Origin: Trichuris trichiura
Lineage: Eukaryota; Nematoda; Enoplea; Trichinellida; Trichuridae
DNA: 64,000 bases
Reading direction: 5' to 3'
Assembly: GCA_037903355.1 (NCBI GenBank)
Contig: JBAJFE010000026.1
Span: forward strand, 5,146,001 to 5,210,000
Below are positions 23,863-36,940 of this stretch, in pieces; position 1 is the first letter of the stretch; each line of letters begins with the position of its first letter. The notes under the pieces were generated by a model. The model saw only the letters and a list, made by a program, of their open reading frames with translations. It made no database searches and was not told the origin of the DNA. The position numbers and the translations under genes are program-made.

Positions 23863-26800
23863 CTAATGGTATGCATTAACAGCTAGCGGGGTTCCCACAC
23901 CTTGACTGGATGGTGTTTTCAGTTCTTGAAGGGAGACCATAAGTTGATTCTTCTCTATTTTTTCCATGCTGAACCCGTCAAGCAAACTGACCAATTCGTA
24001 AGTAATGATGGCACAAATCAGGGTTATCATGAGACAGACTGCAAAGTTTGCATATCCCAAATTCATTAGCCTCATGGAAGTTAATGATGGAGGAGTGAAA
24101 TCAAAATAATTGTGCATTAAGGTGGCGTCAGAGTCTAACTGTATCAGTAAGATAGCTAGAAGTGCTGACTGTGCGAAAAATGAGCATAAAAGAAGTACTT
24201 CATACTTCAAGCTGACCAGTAAAAGCACAGCAGCTAGGCACAATAACATTCCTTTCATAATGCTTCCGTCACCATATAACTGGATCGCGCTTGAGCGATT
24301 AAAAAATATTTGCCCACCCAACACTGTTTGGATTGAGCCCATTAAAAGCTGCAGCCAAGCTAGATGTTTCAGGACAGCTGAAATGCTAATCAGTTTTCTC
24401 TTTTTGGCTATGACTAATCGCCAATACATTGCCAATGTCTTCATCGTTCGAATTGTGAGAAAGAAAGAGGTAATGATCTGAGTCAGGGCAAGCAAGAAAA
24501 GCAGCATATGGACTGTCAGATTTGGTCCAGTCAGTCTGGATGCTGGTACATTCACGTGAGTTGATTTCATCAAGGTTGAAACGTGAAATATGAACAGATA
24601 TGCATCACGGAAACAGTACGGAATGCCAAAATATCCCATAATAACAGTGAGCACCAGTAAAAGAGGGCAACCTTTGCGAAATCCGTAATGAGCAAACAGG
24701 CCACTGCATATTATAAATGCAGGAAGGGGAGTATAGTCAATTTTATACATAAAGAACAAACCAACCGCCAGAAGGTCGAGTAAGGCATAAGTAATACCAA
24801 CAACCGTTTGAACGACGGAAATAGAAGTCCAAAACTTCTGTACCTTTACGAATGGATCAAACCATCTTGCTGCTGAATAGCTGGTCATCCTGTCGGCAAG
24901 GCGCAGGAAGATGACAAAACTGAGCAGCAAAAGAATTAAATGGGTCATTCCTGATAATGCACAGAGAAAAATCCGAGCTTCATAATAAAATGGAACCTTA
25001 GTCTGTGTTGACCATCGACGCTCCAAAACGAAGGATAGCATACTCAGTGGTACGTGTAGAAGATAGAGACTCAGCAAAGCAGACAGTTCGTTCATTATAG
25101 TTGCCACTATGAGCATTCGAGGTCCTCGATCACTTAGTGCAAGTATGTTGATATATCCAGTGCCAATATGCATCAGACAGTGAACCAGAGTTTCACTGCC
25201 AGCTAGCGACTGAAAGTCAAAGTTACTCCCTGCGAGGAGCACTTCTATGGCAATTAGCCAAGCGCCGAGGAGGAGACCACAGACAAGCTGAACGGTGGAC
25301 AAAACTGAAAGGGTAGGCGAGCAGACGATCTGTCGTTGACTTGATTTTCCAATGAACAGAAGACGGCGGCAACTTTGGAATACGTAAAGCGAAGCTGCCA
25401 CTATGAGTATGTACAGAATTGAAATGGAGACGTTCAGCTTGAACATGTATTTACTGGCCTAAAGCAGGAAATAGTGAAATATTAGGGCACGATCATTTCA
25501 ATAATGAGTAACCGATGGTAAAGTATTTCCAAAAGACAGAAAATTTGCTCATTATCAGTTTTTCGACACGAGCATTTGTTCATAGCATACATGCACAGTT
25601 TATTACGTTGTTTCATGAAAAATACGCAACATGAACGTATTAGTAAACTTTTCAATCTAACTGCAACCACACAATCTCAGCTTAGGGCTAAACAGTCATT
25701 GGACATACATGTTATATCAAGCGTGTCACCTTCCGATTTTGAAATAAAGTGATTAGGAGCAAACTATGTTTCATTTTGATTCCAAGGGCGTTGTTAACAA
25801 CTTGTTCTCATAAATTTTCCCCAGTTAAAAGGACTACAGCAAAGTTTTAAATGTGCTGTTGTAATACAAGTGTTCGTAAACGTTTTGAAATTTAAAAGCT
25901 AAATTTTAAGCTTAAACGAAAGCACGTTTACTTGCTACTGCTTTTCTAAAACAGCAGTGAACTAAAGAGTACAAGTCGCCCCTACGTCTAATGTTCTTGG
26001 TTCCTAAAGCCTTCCACAGTTAGCTGCAGCCGGAGATAATAATGAAAACCCCAACACATTCCATATTTTACCAATTTCTTCGTGCGCGTACAAAGTCGGA
26101 TTTAAGAAAGGCATTTTATGATAACTAATAGCGATGACTGAAGTGCAGTTAGATGAAGTCATGATGTGCTTGGAGGCATGAACAACCTCGACATTTTTAC
26201 AATCATGGCAGGGCGCATTATCTACTAAAACTAATAACGGAACTTTAAAAATTCAATCTTTCATGTTGTACACATTTTTCCTTTCTGAAATGAAGAATTG
26301 GCGAGACCATTCCATAAACATGATGGCTATTATCCAAGTTGTCTTGTTTTAATAAGAGAACTCAAACAGGTGACTTTTGCTTTTGAGAGTACATGAATTC
26401 TTCCTTCTGTACACCGCAATTGGTTTCATCACAGGGCCTGCAGCATTACCCTAAGGTTGGAGGCAACAAAGTGTTGACTCGTCCTTCCATGTTTTGTAAT
26501 CTGGCGTTTGCTTCGCATGCTTATCGGTTTGCCTTATTGAACATCCTTTTCTGTAACCTTTGACTTTCATCGGAAAGCTGGATGGGATACCACTAGCGAC
26601 GGAAGTGAGGTTTCAAAATGCTTTATATGGAATCCTTTCCCATCAATGAAGTTTTTCCATCCCGCCCAAAGTATATCAATTGCAATGATTTCTTCATTCA
26701 CAGATGCACCCTCTCAAGTAATCTTTATATTTTTCAATTCATACCTATTCCTTAAACTATGTAATCAATAACTAATTCCTACTTGCAGTAATTGGCTTGG

Positions 26801-29180
26801 TCTGACTGCGTTCTCAAAATCCTTAGTAGAATTCTTCTTGAAGGCTCACGGCTTTCTCAAGCGATACGCTAGGATCCATCAGGGAGCATGCCTTGCGCTA
26901 ACAAATCTAATGCTTTTCCGTCTTAGCTAAGCCCTTCAGATGTACGATTGCTGCTGTTTCCACGGTGTTAAGCACAGCAGCAACAGTATCACGAAATTCA
27001 TTTTTTTTCCGTAGATTCTAACAGCTTCAGCGTATATTAATTTCTTTTCTTACAAGGTCAGGAGCTTTCACCTTTACAGTTGAAGGAAGCACGTTACAGC
27101 ATTTTTGGATAGCAGTTGCTCGGCGCTTAGTTAGTAGACTTTGATTAAACATACGAAGCGTTTCTCCGGTTGCCAAAGTGCTGTGTCTGTAATTTAAAGA
27201 ATAAAGCCCAAACAAGAAGGGGATGACAGTCAGTAATGAAAGCGAGACAATGGTTTTACATGTATAATAGTCAATAACGTCGTGAACTAAGTTACTCTGT
27301 CTTCACCGTATTCATGTGTGAAACAGATTAGCCACTACGATTTATATAGATTAAGAGGTGCCAAGGAAAACAGTTTGAGATACAACTGAAAACTCAGATT
27401 TGTTTTTCGCTGCACCAGTGTTCTTCATTTGTAGTCAAGCAGGGTTGACTGCTGAACCATAAGCCCATGACCATCCATGCTCAAGCGCTGGTAACACGTA
27501 ATAACTGCAGCTGGATCTGCAGTTATCTCCACCTGTTTTCCTTGACACTTCTCTTTTCAAATTATTGCGATCGCATTTTCGCACTTGCCAACGAGCTGAA
27601 GACCGAATATACGCGAATGGTGAACATTTTCAAACATTGAATAAGTACGACCGGTGGCGGTGTTTTCGTTTAGCATTAGCTCAAGTTTTAGAAAGTGTCT
27701 TGTTACAGCTAACAGCTTCCGAAACGTGGAACTGCATATCATACAGGATGAAGTAAAACTAATAATAACTGTTATCAGTGTTAGCAAAACTGACTGCAGT
27801 AGAAAGAGGTGCATGTTGCATAAAAATGAACAGCGCAAAAATGCTAGACTAGGAGCAGTTCAACATTTTCTAAACTCTATTCAGAAGCTTGTTCAGAGCT
27901 GCCCTCTATGCATCTGCGCTGCTTTTCTAAAGTGATGGAGTTTTACCGTAATTTAAATTGACGAGAATTCAAATCAGTATGACAATGATCTAAGGCAAGG
28001 ATTTTGTTGTTTCAGCTCGCTGTGAAACATGCAGTTTCAAAATTCTTATCAAATTGAAGCATCTTTTCTTTGTAAGTTACCGATTTCTCATGATAGCAAG
28101 GGACGAACAGCAGTTATTCTTGAAGGTCAATGGGAAGTCGATAAATCAAATAATTAGAAGAGCCCTCACGAGCATTTACTAATTCTTATCTGATCACCTT
28201 CACGGAAGATCAGACATATCAGTTACCATGGGAAGAAAGGACCATTTTCTCAGGAGGTAGTGACGAAATAAGAATCATTTCGAAAACCAGGCGAATCAAT
28301 TGCCAACAGAGCGTTTACTGTAGATGTGCATTCTTCTGAACGGCAAAGCAGTTCTACATTATAGAAAATGAAATTTTAAAAAGAACCATCTTCAGATTTT
28401 AGCCCAAGACTAACCGTAATAATTCAACCAATGATAAAGACGATAATAAGTGACATATTTGGACATCAAATGAAAGCAGTGGGAACCTCAGGTAGATTGG
28501 TGGACATGTACGCAGAACATTACCAGATGTTAATTAAATGTTGAACTGCGTTCAGCGCATATTTTAAAATGACGACAAAACTAAACAGTCCAATGAAATC
28601 GAAGTTATCAGTTCACATTAACACTGAAACTGTAGGCAAATAATAATCCGCACTCATAGTAGAAACCTACCTGCAAGTCAAACGTTGAATTTGGTAGGAG
28701 GGGAAAGGTGTCCATATCTTGCTGTCGAAAGTACGCATTGGTAATATGCACCGGAATGGCACAGATTGCCATGATTAGAGAAGCAAAAGCCAAGACGAGA
28801 GCGAATCCAAAGCCGACGAAGCTGTGCTCCAGGTAAGCTGTCAAGAAACAAAAGCCTGAGAGGAATAATGACAGTGCGTTCCATTCATATTCAACATGGT
28901 AACTCTGCCTGCTTCGAAAATAGGGGGAAACGAAGAACGCCGCAACTCCGCAACCCACAACGGATAACGATAAGAGCATTGACAAGATGGCAGGAAAGTA
29001 CATTGATTGGATTAACCATCTTCGACCTTTGGTTACAGTCAATGCTTCATCCGCGTCGCAAACGACGTACGCACATTCTTCCGTAGTACCACTAGTATTA
29101 CTTGTTCTTTGAATAACTGCATCTTCAGCATGGCTTCGGTTGACTGCTTCAGGTGGCTCGTCTACTAGGGTTACTACCAT
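23863..29180 (-). CDS. Uncharacterised polytopic membrane protein of about 16 helices
   Basis: Exons 29180-28671 (170 codons) and 25458-23863 join in phase 0 (TTTGACTTGCAG, then CTTTAG before GCC) to give 701 residues. The first 55 residues are hydrophilic and cytoplasmic-looking. The rest holds about 16 hydrophobic stretches that fall into four modules of four helices. The first helix of modules 2-4 shares a pattern with glutamine then glycine: VQLVCGLLLG, VVQTVVGITY, LQLLMGSIQTVLGG. The tail is about 50 polar residues. The layout recalls repeated tetraspan (MS4A-like) units, but no family is recognised and no function should be assumed. The 3.2 kb intron contains a Tigger relic in the same orientation. 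The ATG at 29180 is preceded by an AT-rich leader, so an upstream exon is not needed. Confidence 0.82.
25459..28670 (-). other. 3.2 kb intron of the 16-helix gene
   Basis: Donor GTAGGT at 28670 and acceptor CTTTAG ending at 25459. Besides the Tigger relic no exon is evident; the 93-codon frames at 27.56-27.94 kb on both strands overlap and look random. Confidence 0.7.
26062..26480 (-). mobile_element. Degenerate Tigger/pogo-type DDE transposase relic
   Basis: Read on the minus strand, fragments in order are NAAGPVMKPIAVYRRK (family N-A-G---KPL-VY--), FMEWSRQFFISE (family W-----F-PE), and VPLLVLVDNAPCH with the second catalytic Asp in DNAP-H, followed by a match to the NTTSLLQP region (SSNCTSVIA). 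Stops and frameshifts separate them, so it is dead. It sits in the intron of the 16-helix gene; remains may reach about 27000 but I cannot trace them. Confidence 0.7.
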
Positions 29181-32100
29181 TCTGTATATTTTTTAAAATC
29201 AGCCTATCTGCACTGTTGAATTAACTGCTGTGAACCACCGATCGACGAGACTAGCGTCAGCGTGTCCGACGCCAACGGTTCTATCACAGATCTGGAGCGA
29301 CCGGTTCTCCGGTATTGACATAAGTCTCAGCCTTTCAGAAGCGGGGCAAGGTCAGACCAGTTCGCTAAATGGTGTATACGAGTTTGTACCAAGCAGCAGA
29401 CAGATAGGATACTTTGGCATTGGACATCTGCGTCCGGCAATACGATTAATTTGCCATGTATGAAGAAAGCGGAAACGTGAGGGCGACTGGTCGATAACCA
29501 GCGAATCATTATTGTCAAGGCAACGCGTATCAATTGACGTACCACTTAGTTCTTTGCTGCCCTAATGCCGAAACAACTCGCACTCAACGAAAATATGGTA
29601 CACAGTGCAAGTTCCTGTGCGCGTGCAGCAACGGAAAGTAGGTACACAAAGATCAAGTACAGAGCTTTCCTAATTTTGGAAATTATTGGCTGTTTTATGA
29701 CTAGTTACATAAGTCGGATGTTCTCGTCCCAGAATATAAAGAATTTTCAGAAAACAGGAAAATCATTTAGCCGATCTGCGGTCATTGTAGCTGACTAGTC
29801 TACAAAACATTTGAAACATTCTAAAGATGTTTCTGAAGCAATCCTACTCTCCAAATGGCGTATTCCATTAAGTTATGACTATACAAGCTGAAGTATCCCA
29901 GTGAATGTACTTGAAGGTCACTTATTTATAATCGAAATATCCTTCAGGTTTGGCGTGTTTCATAATCGGATACGGATGAACAGCTCAAGGTGTTTGGAAT
30001 TTTTATTAAAGGTTACGAAGCCGTTGGAACTAGACATGTTTCGTCATCAGCGCTTTGCAAAACGATAAAAGTAGTTTTGGTGATCATAATTTAACGAGGC
30101 AAAATTTTTTAGGTAGTAGGGGTGTCCGAGAGATTTAAGCATGATTCAGGAGTCTATTGTTGAGACGAAAAGAGAAAGGAAGAGCGAAGAAAGGTAAACT
30201 AGATGGAAGAATAAATGGGAAAAAGTAGACGTAGGAATAATAATAAATTTATCTGGCAGGTTAAAGAAGCAAATAAAATTAACAAATGTCAGAATAAAAT
30301 GGATTTCTTCGCCGGCATGGATTTTCTAGAAATTTACGATTGAAAAATAATGTAAACATAAAAAATAAATATAAGCCGGCTTTTGAGTGTTCATAAAGTT
30401 TGGTCATTGTTAGGTTCCAGACGAAATCATTGCGGTACGGCGTTTTGCTGAACTGGTTGTTGTCCACGCATCGCTCACCACTGTATTGTTGTTCCCAGTG
30501 ATGCTTGAGTAGTGCTTTACTTAGAGGGCTTCCTTAAAAAGCTACTTTCTCTACTGGGCAACCTTCTTTAGAGCTATCCTGGGCTGTGTGCTACATAATA
30601 CGTAGACGGCCTATTCGCAATCCTTAAATGTGGGACGGAAAACAGATTCATTGAAAATCTGAATAATGAATTTCCAAATGAGATTACGTTTATGACTGAA
30701 AAAAAATGGAAGGAAAACTTTCTTTTCAGAGCACACTGATCATCTTATCATTTTCTGGTATAAAAACTACAGTTCACCAGAAATCCACACGTTCCAACAA
30801 ATATGTAAACTTTTAAATAGCACCATCTGTGCTAGGTGTTGTTAAGAGTACCTCAAGGAGTTATGGATCGCGCAGTTGCCATATGTGGTCTGGAGTTTCT
30901 AGGATAAGAAATGGAATACACCAGCTAGTCCATCGAGGGGAACGAATGTACTGAGAATTTTAGTAACTTAATTCAGAGTACCTTAAAAGGAAAACTTTTA
31001 ACTGAGAATCGCGCCACAGGACGAACCCTCATCGTTCCTTACAACGCAGGAATAAAGGAAAATGTAAACTGGCTGGGAAAGGTACTAAATTCTTTAGTCT
31101 GGGTTAAAGGACGCCCAAACCTGCATTCCATTTTTCGAAATGGGTAGCTAAAAGCGCCAATGACTCAATGCTCCGAAGTCCTTTACGAATTAAAATGTGA
31201 ATACTTTCCCACGTAGATTCTGAAGACAGCCAACACACTGGCGCGCACCTTCCAGGAGCACATGAAATCTTCCAGTCGGTACAAGAATGCTGCGAATGCA
31301 CTTAATGATGAAATCTATCATCAACGGTGTAGCTACTGTAATTACTTGAAGCTCGTGAATCTATGGAACAAGCTAATAAAGCTCTGCGGTCGCAGAATAA
31401 ACAGCACGTTATCTTGGCGACCGCTAAATAAAACTGCTTCGTAAGGAGTGCCACCGTCTAATCAGGAAGATAAAGGAAACCCTATACGTTACGATCGCTA
31501 AATTTTTTCGAGCCGAGAGATGCCGCGCAGATAAGTTTACCGTTTGCTAGTCCTACCTAAAATTATTTGCGCTTAGGTGAAAACTAAAACTTACATTCTA
31601 AAGACATGTTCCTCTAAAAGTTTTCAAATACACAGGGCTAGTGCCGAGCGTTCGCTCAGAACTGAGCTCGTGTTGCGAACGTGAAATCCTCAACAGTAAG
31701 TACCGCTAGCGTCAGTGAGCCTTCCTGGACCAGTCTAGTGCGTTACCATCAACGTAATAGTCCCTGCTTTTAACGCCGAGTTCCAAGTAGTTCGATGGAC
31801 GAGATCATGAGTGAATAGCTGCTAAGTTCACTATGTGTTAGATCAGAACCGACATAAAACACCCGTAGACGCTGTCAGATGAACAGCAAAGCACATCCTT
31901 TGCAACGAGTACAAGAAATTTAAGGGTTTCTCTGCTTAGATAACGAACTACAGCACTTAAAAAGTTCTGTCTAACCCTGGGTGCAAAATAAAGGTTTGTT
32001 TACTGCTGATGTACTTTTACACTTATGGCTAGGATGTACTTGAACCATTCGTTTCCTACAATAGGGAGTATACAATAGCAGCTGCACAAATGTGCATTGA

Positions 32101-32476
32101 ACCTTGCGGTATTGGCAGTCAAACTACGAAAATGCATTCAAGCTAAGCAGGTACACGCTGCGAACTTTGAACTGGAAACCTGTCGACCGCACGCAACGTG
32201 CACCTGCTTGTTCCGACAACGCGAAACTGTACTCGCAAAAACGCGTTACATGGAACGGGATAGGACTGAAAGTGCAGAGTGCTTGGTTAAGGTCCTCGGC
32301 AATTTGTTTACTTTCTCTACAACAGTTGGAACAGCCCTAGTTGTAAAAGAGCGATACGAGCTATTGATATTATAGAAGAGAAAGAATAGTTTTGCATGTA
32401 ATTTAACGACCGCGAATGTAACAAAGGCAATTATGAACGATAGAAGAGCAGAATGCCTCCAAAAGTGGGAAAAAGA
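29181..32476. other. Intergenic region
   Basis: No supported gene. Two overlapping plus frames at 32.10-32.38 kb and short frames on both strands at 29.23-29.55 kb have no splice signals or motifs. The promoter of the 16-helix gene should lie in the first few hundred bases. Confidence 0.5.
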
Positions 32477-32482
32477 TTTATT
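32477..32482 (-). terminator. Possible poly(A) signal for the gene ending at 32844
   Basis: AATAAA on the minus strand about 360 bases after the stop codon. Confidence 0.3.
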
Positions 32483-32843
32483 CAAAGTGGTAGCATCTTG
32501 ACATGCCTAGCTAGTAGTTAACCAGTCAAAAATTCTTCGACAAATTGTTAACCGTAATGTTTAAAACTTATATATCTCCAGTACACATTATGCTTGTAAA
32601 GCGTCCCATTAAGCGTACAAGGCTATTCTCAGCTCAAGCAAGAGTTGAAAAGCGAAATAATCCTTGATAAACAAAAAGTCCACCTGCACATCCCAGACGG
32701 AATGGAACGCTACGAGCTGGGAAAGCCATACTGCAAACAGAAGAAACACGTTGGGCATCGAAACGGGAATAATGTCAACTCGGACTTGCCGATATGAACG
32801 ATACGCTCAATATTTACAATGCACAGCAAGGAAATTCGAAGTT

Positions 32844-34153
32844 TCACACATTATGATGACGCAAAGACCCTCGTTTGTTCGAACGTCTAAAAATCCAAGA
32901 AGGAGAAAAACTTTGATAGCCTTCCCTATCTCGAAGCGCCTTCCTTTGGTCAGACGCCTGAAACTGCCATCCAACGTGCATATCATTTTCAGCGTGCAAG
33001 GAACTTCCACTTTTATCCTTAGAAATCTGGCTGAACATGGCATCTTCCGACGGAATATTTCTGACCTCTTGAGAGGTCACCTTTTGTTCTTCAGCTTTGC
33101 TCTTGCGGGATGACGAACACTTCTGTCGCGTGCATTGCTCATGATTGCCTGTGTTTCCAGTGACAGCAAACAAACGTGATATCCACGAAGGAGGGCCGCT
33201 GGACCAAGCTCGAGCGCGACTTTTCACGTGGTTTAAGACTGATGACTTGGGACATGCCAACGAAACAAATTCATCCATTTTGCGTAGTGTTTTTTCAATG
33301 GTACCCACGAAACTGGTAACCGCTTGGCTTAAACTGAAGGCCCACTTACGCATGCGTTTATGAATTCGCTTGGCTGTCACTTGTTCGCCGTGCTTAGGAA
33401 CTAGCCAAGAGGATATCTTCTCAGCAGTCGAAGAAGTCCGAAGCAAGTGCATTTTTTCAACCAAATCATTGAGCTTAGACAACGATGCATCTAGCGTATT
33501 CAAGGAGTTTATTTGTCGCTCTTGGGCAAACGGTTGGTACGTAGCCATTTGCTGACTGGGAAACTCTACTAATAGAGGTATAGTTCCTTTTGCTATTTGC
33601 TGTTCCTCAGAACGTTTCACGGGCGAATTCAATGGCCTCATCAGTTCAACATGAGCCAACCTAATTCGGTATGCTCTTCTGCGCATTCGAGCCATCTCCA
33701 GTCGAATCTCTCGCAACAGGTGCCTTAGGTGCACGTTTTGTCGTCGCGTTGAGGCGTGAACGGCAACCTAGTAATAATAGAATGATTATCAGCGTCTAGA
33801 CAAATTGCTAAAACTGACTCACTAAGTTGAAGTGATGGGGAAATAAATATTTGGAAATAGGAAAAGTTTCTTCTTTTACAGTAGGCAGCACGTTTTTGTA
33901 GTACTGATTCTTACTAATGGGCAAATCGTAGACCGAAGTATTTATGGATTGGCAGAAATCAGTCTTCGCACTCTGGAAATACGCCATTAGCAAAACAATT
34001 GATGTTCATCGGTCTATTGCTTACACCAGGACAATGAAAACAGTTGTGCACCAATGGACATTCTGCACTAGGGGCTCTGCCAGACTGATAAATGCAAATG
34101 TCTGCAAGGAAGATAAGTACAATCAAACAATGCACAAAAGCAGCTAACAGTAG
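32844..34153 (-). CDS. Uncharacterised single-pass membrane protein, 5' end missing
   Basis: Three exons read in phase on the minus strand: 34153-34025, 33972-33823 and 33767-32844, separated by introns of 52 and 55 bp (GTAAGC to TTTCCAG; GTGAGT to TTACTAG). The visible product is 400 residues. It opens with a hydrophobic segment (LLLAAFVHCLIVLIFLADIC), then a short cysteine-bearing stretch (ECPLVHNCFHC, DFCQ), a region rich in Arg (MARMRRRAYRIRL), and a long polar, Ser/Lys-rich carboxyl part. There is no Met before the helix, so at least one upstream exon is missing; the topology looks type II. No family is recognised. Precise phase agreement at both short introns is the main reason to believe the gene. 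Confidence 0.6.
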
Positions 34154-35490
34154 CTGATTCCGATTATTGCAATCGACAGAATGCAAACTACTCCAACAAT
34201 GGAACGCCAAGGATTTGCAGGGAAAAGTAAGTGTCGTACGACCACAGCTAAAGATACATCAGCATCCAAAGGTGCCTGGTCGTTCGCTGCAATAAAGCAC
34301 GCTACTATACGTACATTAGACGCCTAACATTCAACCTGCGGGTGCACTGGGTGCGCCATGGAGCAAGGACAATTTTCTGGGAGAAAAATCTGGCAGGTGA
34401 CCGCTGCAAGTTGACTTAGCGAGAATTTCCAAATGGCAAGAGCCAGTGCTTCCTATAAAAATTTCAGTGAACCAACTGAACCCTAAAACATGCTAGGTAT
34501 GCAATAAACTAAGACAACAATTTCGGCATGAACAAATTAATAATAGCTGACATTTCTCCAGCTATCTAAATGGTATGAGTGAACGCCTTCTAAAAATAAA
34601 GAACAAGCAATTTAATACTTCGTTTTGAAGGTAACAGTTCTGTATTCTAACACAACGAGATGAGAATCAATTAGGAAAAAATACGCTCGTATTAATAGTA
34701 ATACTGAGCACGCTGCCAACATTCTGTTAGCATTTATTCACTGTTCTATTTCTTCGGGTATTGCAACTGAAACTGCTCTATAATGCAAAGCCATGGCAAA
34801 AGATCCTTCGGGGTAGGTTGTACCACATTTTCAAAAAATTAATGAAGAACTCAACGATTGCTACGAGGAAAACTATGCTTCCCAAAGTCGGTTAAGAGAT
34901 GGGACATTGAAACTGTACCACAGCGTCTTCAAACTGAAGTTTTGACTAATGAGAACTTCAATTAATAAATGGTAACAGACACCTAGCAACAAAAATGTTA
35001 AGTATAAGTTCTGTACCATTGGAATTGGAAAGATCCGATGGAACCCCAACTGCATTTGGCTTTTCAATGTCACAGCAGTTGATGCAGGCTGATTGCTTGT
35101 CAGTTCGTGCGTTAGTCTCGGTCACTTTTCGGATGAAGGAGGACACTGACTAAAATTAAGCAATCGTTAATCAATCAGCCAACGATGAGGCACTTGTACA
35201 AGTATTGTTGTCGAGCCGCATCGACCTTGAATATACATAAATAATCTTTCATTCTGCAGGGAAGGAAGTAGCTTTCTTGAAGTAACAATTCTTATCAAAG
35301 CGCTATTAATGCAAAAAGACAAACTTGAAAAATGTTAAGGTTGACACAATTGACAGCAAAGTTGACTTCAGAAAAACTTGTTCTTATCAGAGTCACTACT
35401 CTCTTCATCGATTTATACTTTTAGTCGCTCACCTCATACTAAGACTATTAGGATAATCTATCCAGTGGTTAATTAGGTTTGACTGTATTG

Positions 35491-36940
35491 TCAACAACTC
35501 ATCACTAACAATCCAGAAATTCCTGTCAAGAAGACTGCAAATGCAGTGAAACAGGTATAGCCAGCAAGAAAGTAACCAAACCTTCGGCTAGTTTCGAGCG
35601 ACTTGACTTTACCCAGAATAAAAGCATAGCTGAAGTCGTGTACTCTTACAAGGAAACGATTAGGATCGTCAAGAAGTGCTTACTGGTTTAAACTTAGCTA
35701 GTCGGTATTCAGGCAAGCTGTTTTCCTAGGGAAGATAAGTTGGTCCACATTTTATGTCCGTAATACAGACTACAGTCAGGTTGCCCGCAAGAAACTATCC
35801 CAAAAAATCATAAGTATAATGCTCCAAAGGGAATAAAAATGGAAAGTTCTTGGAAAGCCGACAGTCATGATATTATTTAACACATATCGCAGCTGAAGCA
35901 GAACACATGCTCACTATAAGTTAACAAGGAAACCGATCGTTTAAGCATTAGCTAATTAGTTTACATCGCGGAACAGCGTTTTAAGCTTACTGCAAATCTG
36001 AAAAAATCATGTAACAAAAGGTTAACCAAGGCTTAGAGCAGTGCTATACTCCGCATGGCTTAAGGTTTAAATCTCTATTTTAGAATTGGCGAAGCAGATG
36101 CGATCAGTTGTGATTACGACTCACAGAAAGAGTACACAATAGCCCAGCCAACATCGAGAAATTCCAATCGAGATGATTTTAAAGGATAACGTCAACACCT
36201 GTACAGATGAACGCTCGATAGTGAGGAAATCCAATCAGCTAATCAGAAAGTATACGAATATGCACCTACATAAAATAGCAGACGTGAGCATCACAGAACT
36301 AAGTTTACATTTTAAACGACGAAAGAGTTCGAAGGAAGTCGTCGTCGTTTGGGAAGAACATCCTGGACCAGTCTGAATAAGACTTTCATTTGCCTGATAA
36401 TCACGGAGAATAAACAAGAAATGGAATCTACCATATTTGATTAAATACAAAAAATTTATACTTCAGTTCCGCTGAATAGCTAAACAATCATACAATCATT
36501 GAAAGACGTGACAAAATCAGTAAGTCCAACGGAACATTAAACATGCTAACTGGATTGGTGCGTGAAGAGAAGCATGGATTCACCAAAACAAACACATGGC
36601 AACTCTCAACTAGAAATAAACGCCAGAAATTGGCAGCCGTACAGCACGCTTTTCAACGTCAACTGTTCATATCTGAATGGAAGATCTCATTTGATAAAAA
36701 TTGTGCGCAAGTTTGGGTTACTACTGCTATAGCCAAATGATGGCATAGAAAATGACATAAAACGATTCAGGGATAAATGCAATCAACTGCAAACGGTGCA
36801 ACGGAGCATCAAATCTCACCGAGTTCAGGCCAAGCCATCCACTCATCAAGTCGGGGTCCAAGTCGCTTTCGGAATCCAGAGGATCCCACCCTTCGTACTC
36901 GTCTGTGCTATCGGTCTCAGCTGCTTCAGGTTGCATCTTC
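35491..36940 (-). CDS. Candidate gene: acidic amino end plus membrane carboxyl end, exons incomplete
   Basis: Minus-strand stretches that look coding. Exon 36940-36820 starts with an acceptor TTGTTGCGCAG four bases before ATG 36936 and encodes 39 residues with many Asp/Glu (TDSTDEYEGWDPL), ending at donor GTGAGA. Exon 36372-36309 reads WSRMFFPNDDDFLRTLSSFK. Exon 35678-35491 encodes LDDPNRFLVRVHDFSYAF, then a hydrophobic hairpin (YFLAGYTCFTAFAVFLTG) and stops. The phases do not connect directly, so one or more exons are missing, and two genes are possible. No family is recognised. Confidence 0.32.

Noticed and set aside
27557..27935. 93-codon frames on both strands in the 16-helix gene intron
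   Set aside because: They overlap on opposite strands, have no splice phase with the host gene, and no motif.
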